From: Mycobacteriaceae bacterium
Lineage (GTDB): Bacteria > Actinomycetota > Actinomycetes > Mycobacteriales > Mycobacteriaceae
Direction: 5' to 3'
DNA length: 9,649 nt
NCBI GenBank assembly: GCA_019242135.1
Contig: JAFAWC010000306.1
Coordinates: forward strand, 1 to 9,649
This document shows, piece after piece, positions 1 to 9,164 of the stretch. Below the pieces are notes generated by a model. That model was not told where the DNA came from and did not search any database. It was given only the letters and a program-made list of their open reading frames with translations. The position numbers and the translations under genes are program-made. How positions within the stretch are numbered: position 1 is the stretch's first letter; each line of letters opens with the position of its first letter.

Positions 1-2079
1 CGGAGCAAACGCCGCGTCGAGGCACCAGCGGACGTGCTCCCGCGCCGCCGCATCGTTCACTCGCACCAGCACCTCCACCCGGCGGTCCAGATTGCGGTGC
101 ATGAGATCCGCGGAACCGATCCAGTATTCGGGCTCGCCGTCGTTGGCCACGTAGAAGATTCTCGAGTGTTCCAGGAAACGGCCCAGGATGGAACGGGTGG
201 TGATGTTGTCCGAGAGCCCGGGTACGCCGGCTCGGATCGTGCAGAACGTGCGCACCAGCAGCTCGACCTTGACCCCGGCGCGGGACGCCCGATACAGCGC
301 ATCGATGGTCTGCTCGTCGACCAGATGGTTCGTCTTGATCTGGATGTGGCCGCCGCGGCCGGCTTCGGCGTGTCGAGTCTCGCGTTCGATGCGCTCGATC
401 AGGCCGGTGCGGACCCCGTTGGGGGAGACCAGCAGCGATCGGTAGTCGGTCTGCCGGGAGTAGCCGGTGAGGACGTTGAACAGGTCCGTGAGGTCGGCGC
501 AGATCGCCTCGTCCGCGGTGAACAGTCCGAGGTCCTCGTACAGCCGCGCGGTCTTCGGGTTGTAGTTGCCGGTGCCGATGTGCGCGTACCGGCGGATGTT
601 GCCGCTCTCCTGGCGGACGACGAGCGCGGTCTTGCAGTGCGTCTTCAGCCCGACGAAGCCGTACACCACGTGGCAGCCCGCGCGCTCCAGCGCTCTCGCC
701 CACTTGATATTCGCGTGCTCGTCGAAGCGCGCCTTGATCTCCACCAGCACCACGACCTGCTTGCCGGCTTCGGCAGCATCGATCAGCGCGTCTACGATCG
801 GCGAGTCACCCGACGTGCGGTACAGCGTCTGCTTGATGGCCAGAACGTTGGGATCGGCGGCGGCTTGCTCGATGAAGCGCTGCACGCTGGTGGAAAACGA
901 ATCGTAGGGGTGATGGACCAGGACATCGCCGTCGCGCAGCGTCGCGAAAATGCTCTTGGGTGTTTCCCGCTCGCCGAAGGCCGCATGGGTGGCCGGCACA
1001 AACGGCGGGTCCTTCAGGTCGGGGCGGTCCAGGCCGTAGATCTGCCACAGCGACGAAAGGTCGAGCAGCCCCGGCACCTCGATCACGTCGCTGGGATCGA
1101 CGTCCAGCTCGCGCAGCAGCAGTTCGAGCATGTTCTCGGTCATGTCATCGGCAATCTCCAGACGCACCGGTGAGCCGAATCTGCGCCGCGCCAACTCGCG
1201 TTCGAGCGCCTGCAACAGGTCTTCGTCGCGGTCTTCCTCGACCTCGAAATCCGCGTTCCGGGTGATGCGGAACGCGTGGTGCTCGACGATCTCCATGCCC
1301 GGGAACAACACCGGCAGGAATGCCGCGATCAGCTCTTCCATGGGAAGAAAACGCACAACGCCCTCGACGCCCTCGCGAGCACCGAGCTCGACGAACCGCG
1401 GGACGTTGTCGGGAACCTTGACCCGGGCGAAATGCTGGCCACCGTCGTCGGGCTTTTTGACCGTGATCGCCAGGTTCAGGCTCAAGCCGCTGACGAAGGG
1501 GAACGGGTGCGCCGGGTCCACGGCCAGCGGCGTCAGCACCGGGAAAACCTGCTCATGGAAGTAGACCGACAGCTCGGAGCGTTCGGCGTCATCGAGGTCG
1601 TCCCAATTGACGATGAGAAGGCCCTCGTCAGCCAATGCTGGCCGCACCGAGTCGAGAAACACCTGCGCGTGACGGCTGGCGATCTGCTGAGTGCGCTCAC
1701 CGATGCGGCGCAGCTGCTCGCGCGGTGTCAGCCCGTCGGCGGAGCGGACCGACAAACCCATCTCGTCACGCCGTTTCAGTCCCGCCACGCGGACCATGTA
1801 GAACTCGTCGAGGTTGGACGCGAAGATCGCGAGGAACTTGGCGCGTTCGAGCAGCGGCAGCGAGGTGTCGGCGGCAAGTGCAAGCACCCGGGCGTTGAAG
1901 TCCAGCCAGGACAGCTCGCGATTGAGGTACCGGTCCTCGGGCAACGCGTCGATGACCGCCTCCGCCGTGGCCGCCGGCGGCGCCTCGGGCGCAGAACCGC
2001 CGTCGGTTGGCGCAGCGGAAGGCCACTGGGTGCTGCCGGAACTAACTTCGGCTTCGGTCTCGGTCACCTTGTCGATCAT
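1..2079 (-). CDS. ppk: Polyphosphate kinase 1 (3' end cut by window edge)
   Basis: Polymerises the terminal phosphate of ATP into inorganic polyphosphate, reversibly, through a phosphohistidine intermediate. The minus strand is open for 693 codons from ATG 2079 to base 1, so only the last few dozen residues are missing compared with the roughly 740-residue mycobacterial enzyme. After a variable, Ala/Pro-rich N-terminus of about 48 residues comes the conserved [17 protein letters not shown] block (about 50-66), then long stretches nearly identical to M. tuberculosis PPK1 as I recall it. The two conserved catalytic-region histidines of the PLD-like domains are present: H500 in [10 protein letters not shown] (phosphorylated His by homology) and H661 in [12 protein letters not shown]. 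It lies 72 bp downstream of fbiD on the same strand and may also have its own promoter. The ATG at 2079 has GGGGA directly against it, too close for an ideal ribosome site; GTG at codon 5 is the nearest alternative. Identity is certain, the exact start less so. Confidence 0.97.
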   Translation of the reverse strand, partial: MIDKVTETEAEVSSGSTQWPSAAPTDGGSAPEAPPAATAEAVIDALPEDRYLNRELSWLDFNARVLALAADTSLPLLERAKFLAIFASNLDEFYMVRVAGLKRRDEMGLSVRSADGLTPREQLRRIGERTQQIASRHAQVFLDSVRPALADEGLLIVNWDDLDDAERSELSVYFHEQVFPVLTPLAVDPAHPFPFVSGLSLNLAITVKKPDDGGQHFARVKVPDNVPRFVELGAREGVEGVVRFLPMEELIAAFLPVLFPGMEIVEHHAFRITRNADFEVEEDRDEDLLQALERELARRRFGSPVRLEIADDMTENMLELLLRELDVDPSDVIEVPGLLDLSSLWQIYGLDRPDLKDPPFVPATHAAFGERETPKSIFATLRDGDVLVHHPYDSFSTSVQRFIEQAAADPNVLAIKQTLYRTSGDSPIVDALIDAAEAGKQVVVLVEIKARFDEHANIKWARALERAGCHVVYGFVGLKTHCKTALVVRQESGNIRRYAHIGTGNYNPKTARLYEDLGLFTADEAICADLTDLFNVLTGYSRQTDYRSLLVSPNGVRTGLIERIERETRHAEAGRGGHIQIKTNHLVDEQTIDALYRASRAGVKVELLVRTFCTIRAGVPGLSDNITTRSILGRFLEHSRIFYVANDGEPEYWIGSADLMHRNLDRRVEVLVRVNDAAAREHVRWCLDAAFAP

Positions 2080-2098
2080 TCCCCATCTGCGCGCTGAC

Positions 2099-2104
2099 AG
2101 GCTA
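2099..2104 (-). promoter_or_regulatory. Candidate -10 box for ppk
   Basis: TAGCCT on the minus strand, in the 72-bp gap between fbiD and ppk, fits the mycobacterial SigA TANNNT pattern. Counting 7 nt gives a start near 2092 and a leader of about 13 nt. No good -35 hexamer stands at 16-18 nt. It would let ppk be transcribed apart from fbiD. Inference from pattern only. Confidence 0.35.
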
Positions 2105-2151
2105 ATCAGGCGTGAAGATGTGACCCTTGGCAACCGGCTGTTGGAGTGCCG

Positions 2152-3830
<1,679 letters not shown>

Positions 3831-3832
3831 GC

Positions 3833-3848
3833 GGCGCCATCGGGCGCC
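3833..3848 (+). terminator. GC hairpin just after gpsA, possible terminator
   Basis: GGCGCC-ATCG-GGCGCC forms a 6-bp all-GC stem with a 4-nt loop, beginning 2 nt after the gpsA stop. No T-tract follows. Mycobacterial terminators often lack the T-run, but such short GC stems also arise easily by chance at this base composition. Alternatively the overlapping palindrome CGGGCGCCCG (3841-3850) could be a protein site. Confidence 0.25.
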
Positions 3849-3893
3849 CGGGTGAGTGCGACGTCGAGCGCGCGCTGCGGACTGCCTGACCGG

Positions 3894-3899
3894 TAGCCT
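3894..3899 (+). promoter_or_regulatory. Candidate -10 box for ddl
   Basis: TAGCCT ends 9 nt before the ddl GTG at 3909. Counting 7 nt from its last T puts the start near 3906, leaving a leader of only a few bases and no room for a Shine-Dalgarno sequence, none of which is visible. No clear -35. It implies that ddl can be transcribed separately from gpsA. Confidence 0.45.
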
Positions 3900-3908
3900 T
3901 TCTAGCTT

Positions 3909-5036
3909 GTGACTGTCACCGACCCGCCGGGCGCCGGACGCAGGATCCGCGTCGCGGTGATCTACGGCGGGCGCAGCGACGAGCACGCGATCTCATGCGT
4001 GTCGGCCGGCAGCATCCTGCGCCACCTGGATCCGGACCGGTTTGACGCGGTGCCCATCGGCATCACCGCGGGGGGAACCTGGGTGCTCACCGACGCCGAT
4101 CCCGATCGCCTGGCCATTGTCGGCGGCCGGCTGCCGCAGGTCAGCGCGGCGTCGGGCGCAGAACTCGCGCTGCCTGCCGATCCGCAGCGACGGGGCGAGC
4201 TGCTCTCGTTGGGCGGTGGCCTCGGCGAGGCGCTGGCATCGATTGACGTGGTCTTCCCCGTCCTGCACGGACCGTTCGGGGAGGACGGGACCATCCAGGG
4301 CCTTCTCGAGCTGGCCGGTGTGCCGTATGTCGGCGCGGGGGTGTTCGCCAGCGCAGCGGGCATGGATAAGGAGTTCACCAAGAAGCTGCTGGTCGCCGAG
4401 GGATTGCCGATCGGCGATTTCGCGGTGCTGCGTCCCGGCCAGGCCACACTGGCCGAGCAGGACAAGCAACGCCTCGGTCTGCCGGTGTTCGTCAAGCCGG
4501 CCCGGGCCGGGTCATCGATCGGGGTGAGCCGAGTGTCGAGCTGGGACGAGCTGGCGCCCGCCGTCATCGATGCTCGTCGTCACGACCCAAAGGTCTTGGT
4601 GGAAAAGGCGATTCGAGGGCGAGAACTCGAATGTGGGGTTTTGGAACTGCCCGACGGATCGGTGGAGGCCAGTACGGTCGGGGAAATCCGGGTGGAGGGG
4701 GTGCGGGGCCGCGAGGATGGGTTTTACGACTTCGCCACCAAGTACCTCGACGACGGGGCCGAACTCGATGTGCCGGCGAAGATCGATGAGGACACCGCCG
4801 CCCGGGTGCGATCATTGGCCATCCGGGCGTTCCGGGCGATCGACTGTCAGGGTCTTGCCCGGGTCGACTTCTTCCTGACCGAGGACGGCCCGCTGGTGAA
4901 CGAGGTCAACACGATGCCGGGCTTCACGACCATCTCGATGTTTCCGCGCATGTGGGCCGCCAGCGGCGTGGACTATCCGACGCTGCTGGCGGCGATGGTC
5001 GACACCGCGCTGGTCCGCGGCGTCGGGCTGCGCTGA
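3909..5036 (+). CDS. ddlA: D-alanine--D-alanine ligase
   Basis: Joins two D-alanines with ATP to make the dipeptide ending the peptidoglycan stem peptide; an ATP-grasp enzyme and a known target of D-cycloserine in mycobacteria. The 375-residue product has the N-terminal [10 protein letters not shown] motif (20-29) with the conserved Glu 25, [12 protein letters not shown] (120-131), [12 protein letters not shown] (150-161), [15 protein letters not shown] (195-209) for nucleotide binding, [13 protein letters not shown] (231-243), and the metal-binding end of the ATP-grasp fold: Asp 320 and [10 protein letters not shown] (331-340), with Glu 332 and Asn 334. Length and sequence match the mycobacterial enzyme (about 373 residues). 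GTG 3909 is chosen because it gives the usual N-terminus; no ribosome site precedes it, consistent with a leaderless start. It follows gpsA by 78 bp and converges on the DUF3515 gene with 4 bp between stop codons. Confidence 0.97.
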   Translation: MTVTDPPGAGRRIRVAVIYGGRSDEHAISCVSAGSILRHLDPDRFDAVPIGITAGGTWVLTDADPDRLAIVGGRLPQVSAASGAELALPADPQRRGELLSLGGGLGEALASIDVVFPVLHGPFGEDGTIQGLLELAGVPYVGAGVFASAAGMDKEFTKKLLVAEGLPIGDFAVLRPGQATLAEQDKQRLGLPVFVKPARAGSSIGVSRVSSWDELAPAVIDARRHDPKVLVEKAIRGRELECGVLELPDGSVEASTVGEIRVEGVRGREDGFYDFATKYLDDGAELDVPAKIDEDTAARVRSLAIRAFRAIDCQGLARVDFFLTEDGPLVNEVNTMPGFTTISMFPRMWAASGVDYPTLLAAMVDTALVRGVGLR

Positions 5037-5040
5037 GCCG

Positions 5041-5595
5041 CTAGGAGGCCGGTCCCGGCCTGATCGGCACCGCGGTCAGTTTCGCGGCAACGACTTCGGA
5101 TATCTGTTGGATCGGGGTCGCGCCGATGTCCGGCGGCAGCGTCAGCGCGACGTAGACCGGCCGGTCCACGACGAACCACGTGCTGCGGCCGGTGGCCTGT
5201 TCGGACACCCGGAACCACTGGACCGCGTCGACGACCTGGATCGGTGCTCCGAGGACGAAGTCGGCGGGCCGGTCGACGCCGCAACGCAACACGATCGGCT
5301 CAGACCCACCGGCGCGCCAAGCGGCGGCGGCGGGCGGAACCGGATCGGCGGGCGTGGCCCGCGGGTCGTCTCCGAGGCGCTGCGGCAGCGCCCCCATCAA
5401 TGTTGTGCACTCCGGGCTGCCCGCCTGGGGCGCCGGGACGGCCGGGATCACCAGCGCCGCCGCGGGGGGGCGTGGCCGCAACACGGCGATCACCAGGACC
5501 ACCCCCGCCGCGGCCACCGCGATGACGAGCGCAGCGACCAGCAGCGCCCGCGGGGGACCGTCGCTCAGGGTTGGGCCCTGCTCGCAATCGGGCAC
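5041..5595 (-). CDS. DUF3515 family membrane-anchored protein
   Basis: A 184-residue protein of unknown function, matching in place and architecture the actinobacterial DUF3515 family (M. tuberculosis Rv2980 position). After a short polar N-terminus comes one long hydrophobic segment (about 16-36, rich in Ala, Val, Leu and Ile) ending in RPRPP, then a Pro/Ala-rich linker and a domain of about 130 residues with two cysteines (SPEC and LRCG) that could form a disulfide outside the membrane. Predicted as a single-pass envelope protein with its C-terminal domain exported. The start is uncertain. GTG 5595 gives a 31-bp overlap with the upstream RAM gene but has no ribosome site. A CTG at 5568 would give a 4-bp CTGA overlap and has AGGG 7 nt upstream; CTG starts are rare. 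Either way it is translated from the same message as the RAM gene. It converges on ddl. Confidence 0.8.
   Translation of the reverse strand: MPDCEQGPTLSDGPPRALLVAALVIAVAAAGVVLVIAVLRPRPPAAALVIPAVPAPQAGSPECTTLMGALPQRLGDDPRATPADPVPPAAAAWRAGGSEPIVLRCGVDRPADFVLGAPIQVVDAVQWFRVSEQATGRSTWFVVDRPVYVALTLPPDIGATPIQQISEVVAAKLTAVPIRPGPAS
5046..5061 (+). terminator. Hairpin after ddl, possible terminator
   Basis: AGGCCG-GTCC-CGGCCT is a perfect 6-bp stem with a 4-nt loop, starting 9 nt after the ddl stop, in the convergent junction and inside the last codons of the opposing gene. No T-tract follows. Position fits a terminator for ddl, but the stem is short and partly fixed by the overlapping coding sequence. 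Confidence 0.3.
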
Positions 5596-5807
5596 GTCAG
5601 CGTGCGGGTGATGCCTGCGGTCCGCTGAACACTGGGCACGATGTCGGCCTGTATCCGCTCCACGGTGTCGGCGCCGATGCGCACGATCACGTCGTACGGT
5701 CCGGTGACATATTCGGCGGTCAGCACACCGGGCAGCGTTGCGAGTTGCTTGGCGACGACCTCCGCGCGGCCGACGTCGGTCTGGATCAGCATGAACGCCT
5801 CGACCAC
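5565..5807 (-). CDS. Stand-alone Lrp/AsnC ligand-binding (RAM) domain protein
   Basis: An 80-residue protein that looks like a complete RAM (regulation of amino acid metabolism) domain without the helix-turn-helix usual in Lrp/AsnC regulators. It starts with VEAFMLIQTDVG, followed by a helix, then LPGVLTAEYVTGPYDVIVRI (about 28-47), where the GPYD turn is typical, and ends in GITRTLTCPIA. Such single-domain proteins form dimers or higher oligomers and are thought to bind small ligands such as amino acids; no DNA-binding segment is visible here, so it is not itself a likely repressor. The start is GTG 5807, supported by a strong Shine-Dalgarno AGGAGAGG. It is the first gene of a two-gene minus-strand unit, overlaps the DUF3515 gene, and is divergent from thiL. 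The ligand cannot be told from sequence. Confidence 0.88.
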   Translation of the reverse strand: MVEAFMLIQTDVGRAEVVAKQLATLPGVLTAEYVTGPYDVIVRIGADTVERIQADIVPSVQRTAGITRTLTCPIASRAQP

Positions 5808-5812
5808 TCGCG

Positions 5813-5820
5813 CCTCTCCT
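5813..5820 (-). promoter_or_regulatory. Shine-Dalgarno site of the RAM-domain gene
   Basis: AGGAGAGG on the minus strand ends 5 nt before GTG 5807. It fixes the start of the RAM gene and contrasts with the genes in this window that lack any ribosome site. Confidence 0.7.
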
Positions 5821-5858
5821 GTCTTGACCGCTCATCGCGTCGGCCGCGTCGCCCGCAA

Positions 5859-5864
5859 TACACT
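5859..5864 (+). promoter_or_regulatory. Candidate -10 box for thiL
   Basis: TACACT fits TANNNT and is the most AT-rich spot in the 152-bp RAM/thiL intergenic region. It would start transcription near 5871, giving a leader of about 89 nt. TTGACC at 5824-5829 is too far upstream (29-nt spacer) to be its -35. The region also holds two dyads: GCCGGT/ACCGGC (5866-5884, 7-nt loop), overlapping the inferred start, and GCGCGG/CCGCGC (5921-5939, 7-nt loop), 8 nt before the thiL ribosome site. Confidence 0.3.
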
Positions 5865-5959
5865 GGCCGGTGCTTCGGACCGGCAAAGACCAAAAGTACC
5901 GCAGGTGATACCGGTGTTCAGCGCGGCGGGACTCCGCGCGCGTGCGTGGAGAGTGACAC

Positions 5960-6922
5960 ATGAGCAAAGAGCCGACGCTGGCCGACCTGGGAGAGTTCGC
6001 GGTTATCGACCGGTTGGTGGCAGCACGCCCGCGGGGTCCGGCGACACTGCTCGGCCCGGGCGACGACGCGGCGATCGTGGCAGCACCCGACGGCCGGGTG
6101 GTCGTCTCCACCGACATGCTCGTCGAGTCGCGGCACTTCCGCCTGGACTGGTCCACCCCGCGCGACATCGGACGCAAAGCGATCGCCCAGAACGCGGCCG
6201 ATATCGAGGCGATGGGCGCCACGCCCACCGGCTTCGTGGTCGCGTTCGGCGCTCCCGCACACACGCCGGTCGCCAGCATCGACGAGCTGGCCGACGGGAT
6301 GTGGAGCGAGGCGCGCCGGGTGAGGGCCGACATCGTCGGCGGCGATCTGGTGAGCAGTCCGCAGTGGGTGGTGTCGGTGACAGCGCTGGGTGATCTGGCC
6401 GGCCGGGCGCCCGTCACCCGCAGCGGCGCAACACCAGGCTCGGTGGTAGCGGTATGTGGCGACCTGGGTCAGTCAGCGGCGGGGTATGCGTTGTGGCACA
6501 GCGGATTCGGCGATGACCCGCACGGGTTCGACCAGTTGTGCCGGCGCCATCTCGTGCCCGAACCACCCTACGGTCAGGGCGCGCAAGCTGCCGAAGCCGG
6601 CGCCCGTGCCATGACGGATGTGTCCGATGGGCTGACCGCCGACCTGCGGCACGTCGCCGAGGCCTCAGGCGTGGGCATCGAGCTGTCGACGGCAGCGCTG
6701 GTCGCCGACCACGACGCCGTGGCCGCGGCGGCCGCCCTGCTGGGCGAAAACCCATGGGACTGGGTGCTGGGCGGTGGCGAGGACCACGCGCTCGTCGCGA
6801 CGTTCGACGCGACGGTGCCCGAGGGCTGGCGGGTGATCGGCGTGGTCGTCGAGGGGTCCCCGCACGTGCTGGTCGACGGCGCCCCGTGGCAGGGATCCAA
6901 CGGATGGCAGGCGTTCGGCTAA
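5960..6922 (+). CDS. thiL: Thiamine-monophosphate kinase
   Basis: Phosphorylates thiamine monophosphate with ATP to thiamine diphosphate, the active cofactor and last step of the pathway. The 320-residue product belongs to the AIRS/PurM-like fold. Visible motifs are LGPGDDAAIV (31-40) with paired Asp metal ligands, VSTDMLVESRHF (49-60) for substrate, GRKAIAQNAADIEAMGATPTG (71-91), VGGDL (126-130), the second-half DVSDGLTADL (220-229) and GGGEDHAL (271-278). Length is usual for the family (M. tuberculosis ThiL is about 333). ATG 5960 is supported by GGAGAG at 5948-5953, 6 nt upstream, and by the conserved EPTLADLGEFAVIDRL opening. It is divergent from the RAM gene and 42 bp upstream of ung, the same order as in M. 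tuberculosis. Confidence 0.97.
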   Translation: MSKEPTLADLGEFAVIDRLVAARPRGPATLLGPGDDAAIVAAPDGRVVVSTDMLVESRHFRLDWSTPRDIGRKAIAQNAADIEAMGATPTGFVVAFGAPAHTPVASIDELADGMWSEARRVRADIVGGDLVSSPQWVVSVTALGDLAGRAPVTRSGATPGSVVAVCGDLGQSAAGYALWHSGFGDDPHGFDQLCRRHLVPEPPYGQGAQAAEAGARAMTDVSDGLTADLRHVAEASGVGIELSTAALVADHDAVAAAAALLGENPWDWVLGGGEDHALVATFDATVPEGWRVIGVVVEGSPHVLVDGAPWQGSNGWQAFG

Positions 6923-6951
6923 GCGCCCGCCGCGCGCCACGCAGGCTGGCG

Positions 6952-6957
6952 TAGGTT
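6952..6957 (+). promoter_or_regulatory. Candidate -10 box for ung
   Basis: TAGGTT lies in the 42-bp thiL-ung gap and ends 7 nt before GTG 6965, placing the start at about 6964-6965 and making ung leaderless. No canonical -35 stands 17 nt upstream (bases there are GCCGCG), so ung could also be read through from thiL. Confidence 0.45.
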
Positions 6958-6964
6958 GTCGACC

Positions 6965-7654
6965 GTGACGGCGCGCCCGCTGAAAGAGCTCGTCGAAGAC
7001 GGCTGGGCGCGAGCGCTGGAGCCGGTCGCGGAGCAGATCGCGGCGATGGGCGATTTTCTGCGCGCCGAGCTCGCGGCGGGCCGCCGCTATCTACCGGGCG
7101 GACAGAACGTGTTGCGCGCGTTCACATTTCCGTTCGAAGACGTCCGCGTGCTGGTGGTCGGCCAGGATCCGTATCCGACCCCGGGACATCCGGTCGGGCT
7201 CAGTTTCTCAGTGGCCGCCGACGTGAAACCGTTGCCCCGCAGCCTGGACAACATCTACGCGGAGTACTGCGCGGACCTGGGCTATCCGCCACCGTCCACC
7301 GGTGACCTGACACCCTGGGCCGAGCGGGGCGTGTCGCTGCTCAACCGGGTGTTGACGGTGCAGCCGCGAAACCCCGCGTCGCACCGCGGGAAGGGCTGGG
7401 AAGTCGTCACCGAGTGCGCGATCCGCGCTCTCGCCGGCCGCGCTGCGCCACTGGTCGCGATCCTGTGGGGACGCGACGCCTCAACGCTCAAACCGATGCT
7501 CGCCGCGGGCAACTCGCGCGTCGCGACCATCGAGTCCGCGCATCCCTCACCGCTGTCGGCGCAGCGTGGGTTCTTCGGGTCGCGCCCGTTCAGCCGCGCG
7601 AATGCGCTGCTCGCCGACTTTGGCGCCGAGCCGGTCGATTGGCGACTGAGCTGA
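6965..7654 (+). CDS. ung: Uracil-DNA glycosylase
   Basis: Removes uracil from DNA by cleaving the N-glycosidic bond, starting base-excision repair of deaminated cytosine, a notable burden in a GC-rich genome. The 229-residue family-1 enzyme shows the water-activating motif [12 protein letters not shown] (64-75) with catalytic Asp 68, the proline-rich loop (109-112), [11 protein letters not shown] (136-146), VAILWGRDA (164-172), and the minor-groove leucine loop [18 protein letters not shown] (193-210) with catalytic His 193. It matches M. tuberculosis Ung (227 residues) from its first residues. GTG 6965 gives the family N-terminus MTARPL; the in-frame TTG at 6956 falls inside the -10 box and would add three residues that no transcript from that box could encode. 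No Shine-Dalgarno sequence is present. It lies 42 bp after thiL and 73 bp before ndh. Confidence 0.97.
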   Translation: MTARPLKELVEDGWARALEPVAEQIAAMGDFLRAELAAGRRYLPGGQNVLRAFTFPFEDVRVLVVGQDPYPTPGHPVGLSFSVAADVKPLPRSLDNIYAEYCADLGYPPPSTGDLTPWAERGVSLLNRVLTVQPRNPASHRGKGWEVVTECAIRALAGRAAPLVAILWGRDASTLKPMLAAGNSRVATIESAHPSPLSAQRGFFGSRPFSRANALLADFGAEPVDWRLS

Positions 7655-7691
7655 CGGGGCCTTCGTCACGCTCGCGGTTTCGGTCGGCCGG

Positions 7692-7720
7692 TTGGATCGG
7701 TAACCCCGATCGGATAGGTT
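7692..7720 (+). promoter_or_regulatory. SigA-type promoter of ndh
   Basis: TTGGAT (7692-7697), a 17-nt spacer and TAGGTT (7715-7720) make the most complete promoter in the window. Counting 7 nt from the last T puts the start at 7727-7728, at the ndh ATG, so the mRNA would be leaderless. The elements and spacing are seen directly; activity is inferred. Confidence 0.65.
7695..7711. promoter_or_regulatory. Operator-like inverted repeat in the ndh promoter
   Basis: GATCGG-TAACC-CCGATC is a perfect inverted repeat (6-bp arms, 5-nt centre) that starts in the -35 element and ends 3 nt before the -10 box. A protein bound there would block RNA polymerase. I do not recognise the motif as belonging to a named regulator. 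Confidence 0.4.
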
Positions 7721-7727
7721 GCCCAGC

Positions 7728-9155
7728 ATGTCCTCGACGATCGCCAAGCGCCATCACGTCGTCGTCATCGGCTCGGGCTTCGGGGGCCTGACGGCAACCA
7801 AAGCGCTGAGGCACGCCGATGTCGATGTCACCCTCATTTCGAGGACCACCAGCCACCTTTTTCAGCCGCTGCTTTATCAGGTGGCCACCGGGATCCTGTC
7901 CGAAGGCGAGATCGCGCCGACCACTCGGCTGATCCTGCGTCGTCAAAAGAACGCGACGGTGTTGCTCGGAGAGGTCGAGTCAGTCGATCTGGCGGCGCAG
8001 ACGGTGACGTCTCGACTGATCGACATGCAGACAGTGACGCCGTTCGACAGTCTTATCGTCGCGGCCGGCGCGCAGCAGTCCTACTTCGGCCACCACGAAT
8101 TCGCCACGTACGCCCCGGGCATGAAAACGATCGACGACGCCCTGGAGCTGCGCGGCCGCATCCTCGGCGCCTTCGAGGCGGCCGAGGTGACCACCGACGA
8201 AGCCGAGCGTCGTCGACGGCTGACGTTCGTCGTCGTCGGCGCCGGACCGACGGGTGTCGAAATGGCCGGACAGATCGCAGAACTCGCCGAGCGCACGCTC
8301 GCCGGGGCGTTTCGCACCATCCGGCCCGCCGACTGCCACGTGATCCTGATGGACGCCGCGCCCGCGGTGTTACCCCCGATGGGCGAGAAGCTGGGCCTGA
8401 AGGCCAAGCGCCGGCTGGAGAAGATGGACGTCGAAGTCCAGCTCAACGCCATGGTGACCGCCGTCGACTACAACGGCATCACGGTCAAAGACAACGACGG
8501 CGCGGAACGCCGAATCGAATGTGCCTGCAAGGTATGGGCTGCCGGGGTGGCGGCGAGCCCGCTGGGCAAGTTGATCGCCGAGCAATCCGACGGAACCGAA
8601 GTCGACCGCGCCGGACGTGTCGTGGTGGAGCCCGATCTCACCGTGAAAGGCCATCCCACCGTCTTCGTCGTCGGCGATTTGATGTCAGTGCCCGGTGTGC
8701 CCGGAATGGCGCAAGGCGCCATCCAGGGTGCTCGCTACGCGGCCAAGGTGATCAAGCACGTCGCCGACGGCAGCGATGAGCCGGCCAGCCGGGCACCGTT
8801 TAAGTATCACGACAAGGGCAGCATGTCGACGATTTCACGGCACAGCGCTGTTGCGCAGATCGGCAGGCTGGAGTTCGGCGGCTATCTCGCATGGCTGGCG
8901 TGGCTCGTGCTGCACCTCTTCTACCTGGTCGGGTTCAAGAACCGTTTCACCACACTCGTCTCATGGTTCGTCGCGTTCACCGGCCGCAGCCGCGGACAAA
9001 TGGCCATCACCAGCCAAATGATTTACGCCAGGGTGGCAATGACGACGCTGGCGCAGGGACTGGATGCGCTCACGGCGGTCGAAGAGGCCGAACACGCCGA
9101 GCAACACGCATCCGCCGGCGGTGGCCAACCCAGCGGTCGTGCGGCGGGGAGCTAG
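7728..9155 (+). CDS. ndh: Type II NADH dehydrogenase (NDH-2)
   Basis: Oxidises NADH and passes electrons through FAD to menaquinone without pumping protons, on the inner face of the membrane. The 475-residue product has the FAD motif VVVIGSGFGGL (11-21), SHLFQPLLYQVATG (42-55), the NADH-binding motif VVGAGPTGVEMAG (169-181), a further FAD contact VFVVGD (312-317) and the quinone-site motif AQGAIQGA (328-335). Residues about 385-413 are hydrophobic and include WLVLHLFYLVGFK, the C-terminal membrane-binding part. The last 20 residues are polar and Gly/Ser/Ala-rich. It is highly similar to M. tuberculosis Ndh (Rv1854c, about 463 residues), but that gene lies elsewhere and its region here has no ndh in M. 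tuberculosis, so this may be an additional paralogue. ATG 7728 is chosen; TTG 7719 lies within the -10 box. It converges on rpmB with 9 bp between. Confidence 0.95.
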   Translation: MSSTIAKRHHVVVIGSGFGGLTATKALRHADVDVTLISRTTSHLFQPLLYQVATGILSEGEIAPTTRLILRRQKNATVLLGEVESVDLAAQTVTSRLIDMQTVTPFDSLIVAAGAQQSYFGHHEFATYAPGMKTIDDALELRGRILGAFEAAEVTTDEAERRRRLTFVVVGAGPTGVEMAGQIAELAERTLAGAFRTIRPADCHVILMDAAPAVLPPMGEKLGLKAKRRLEKMDVEVQLNAMVTAVDYNGITVKDNDGAERRIECACKVWAAGVAASPLGKLIAEQSDGTEVDRAGRVVVEPDLTVKGHPTVFVVGDLMSVPGVPGMAQGAIQGARYAAKVIKHVADGSDEPASRAPFKYHDKGSMSTISRHSAVAQIGRLEFGGYLAWLAWLVLHLFYLVGFKNRFTTLVSWFVAFTGRSRGQMAITSQMIYARVAMTTLAQGLDALTAVEEAEHAEQHASAGGGQPSGRAAGS

Positions 9156-9164
9156 CCTCGGGTT

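Noticed and set aside
34..1173. Long plus-strand open frame (379 codons) antisense to ppk
   Set aside because: The minus strand encodes unmistakable PPK1 throughout. The antisense product is low in hydrophobic core patterns, rich in Arg/Gln/Val and matches no family; GC-rich genes routinely leave such open frames.
1276..2097. Second long plus-strand open frame (273 codons) over the 5' part of ppk
   Set aside because: Same reasoning: it mirrors conserved PPK1 codons and has no recognisable domain.
5824..5829. TTGACC as a strong -35 for thiL
   Set aside because: The nearest -10-like box, TACACT at 5859, is 29 nt away, far beyond a working spacer; no other box lies 16-18 nt downstream.
5871..5959. 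TPP riboswitch in the thiL leader
   Set aside because: The leader is short for one and the conserved TPP core sequence (CTGAGA) is absent on the plus strand.
5041..6417. DUF3515 frame extended upstream to 458 codons
   Set aside because: The extension runs through the RAM gene and well into thiL on the opposite strand, and is Arg/Ser-rich without domains. The hydrophobic anchor near the accepted start marks the real N-terminus.
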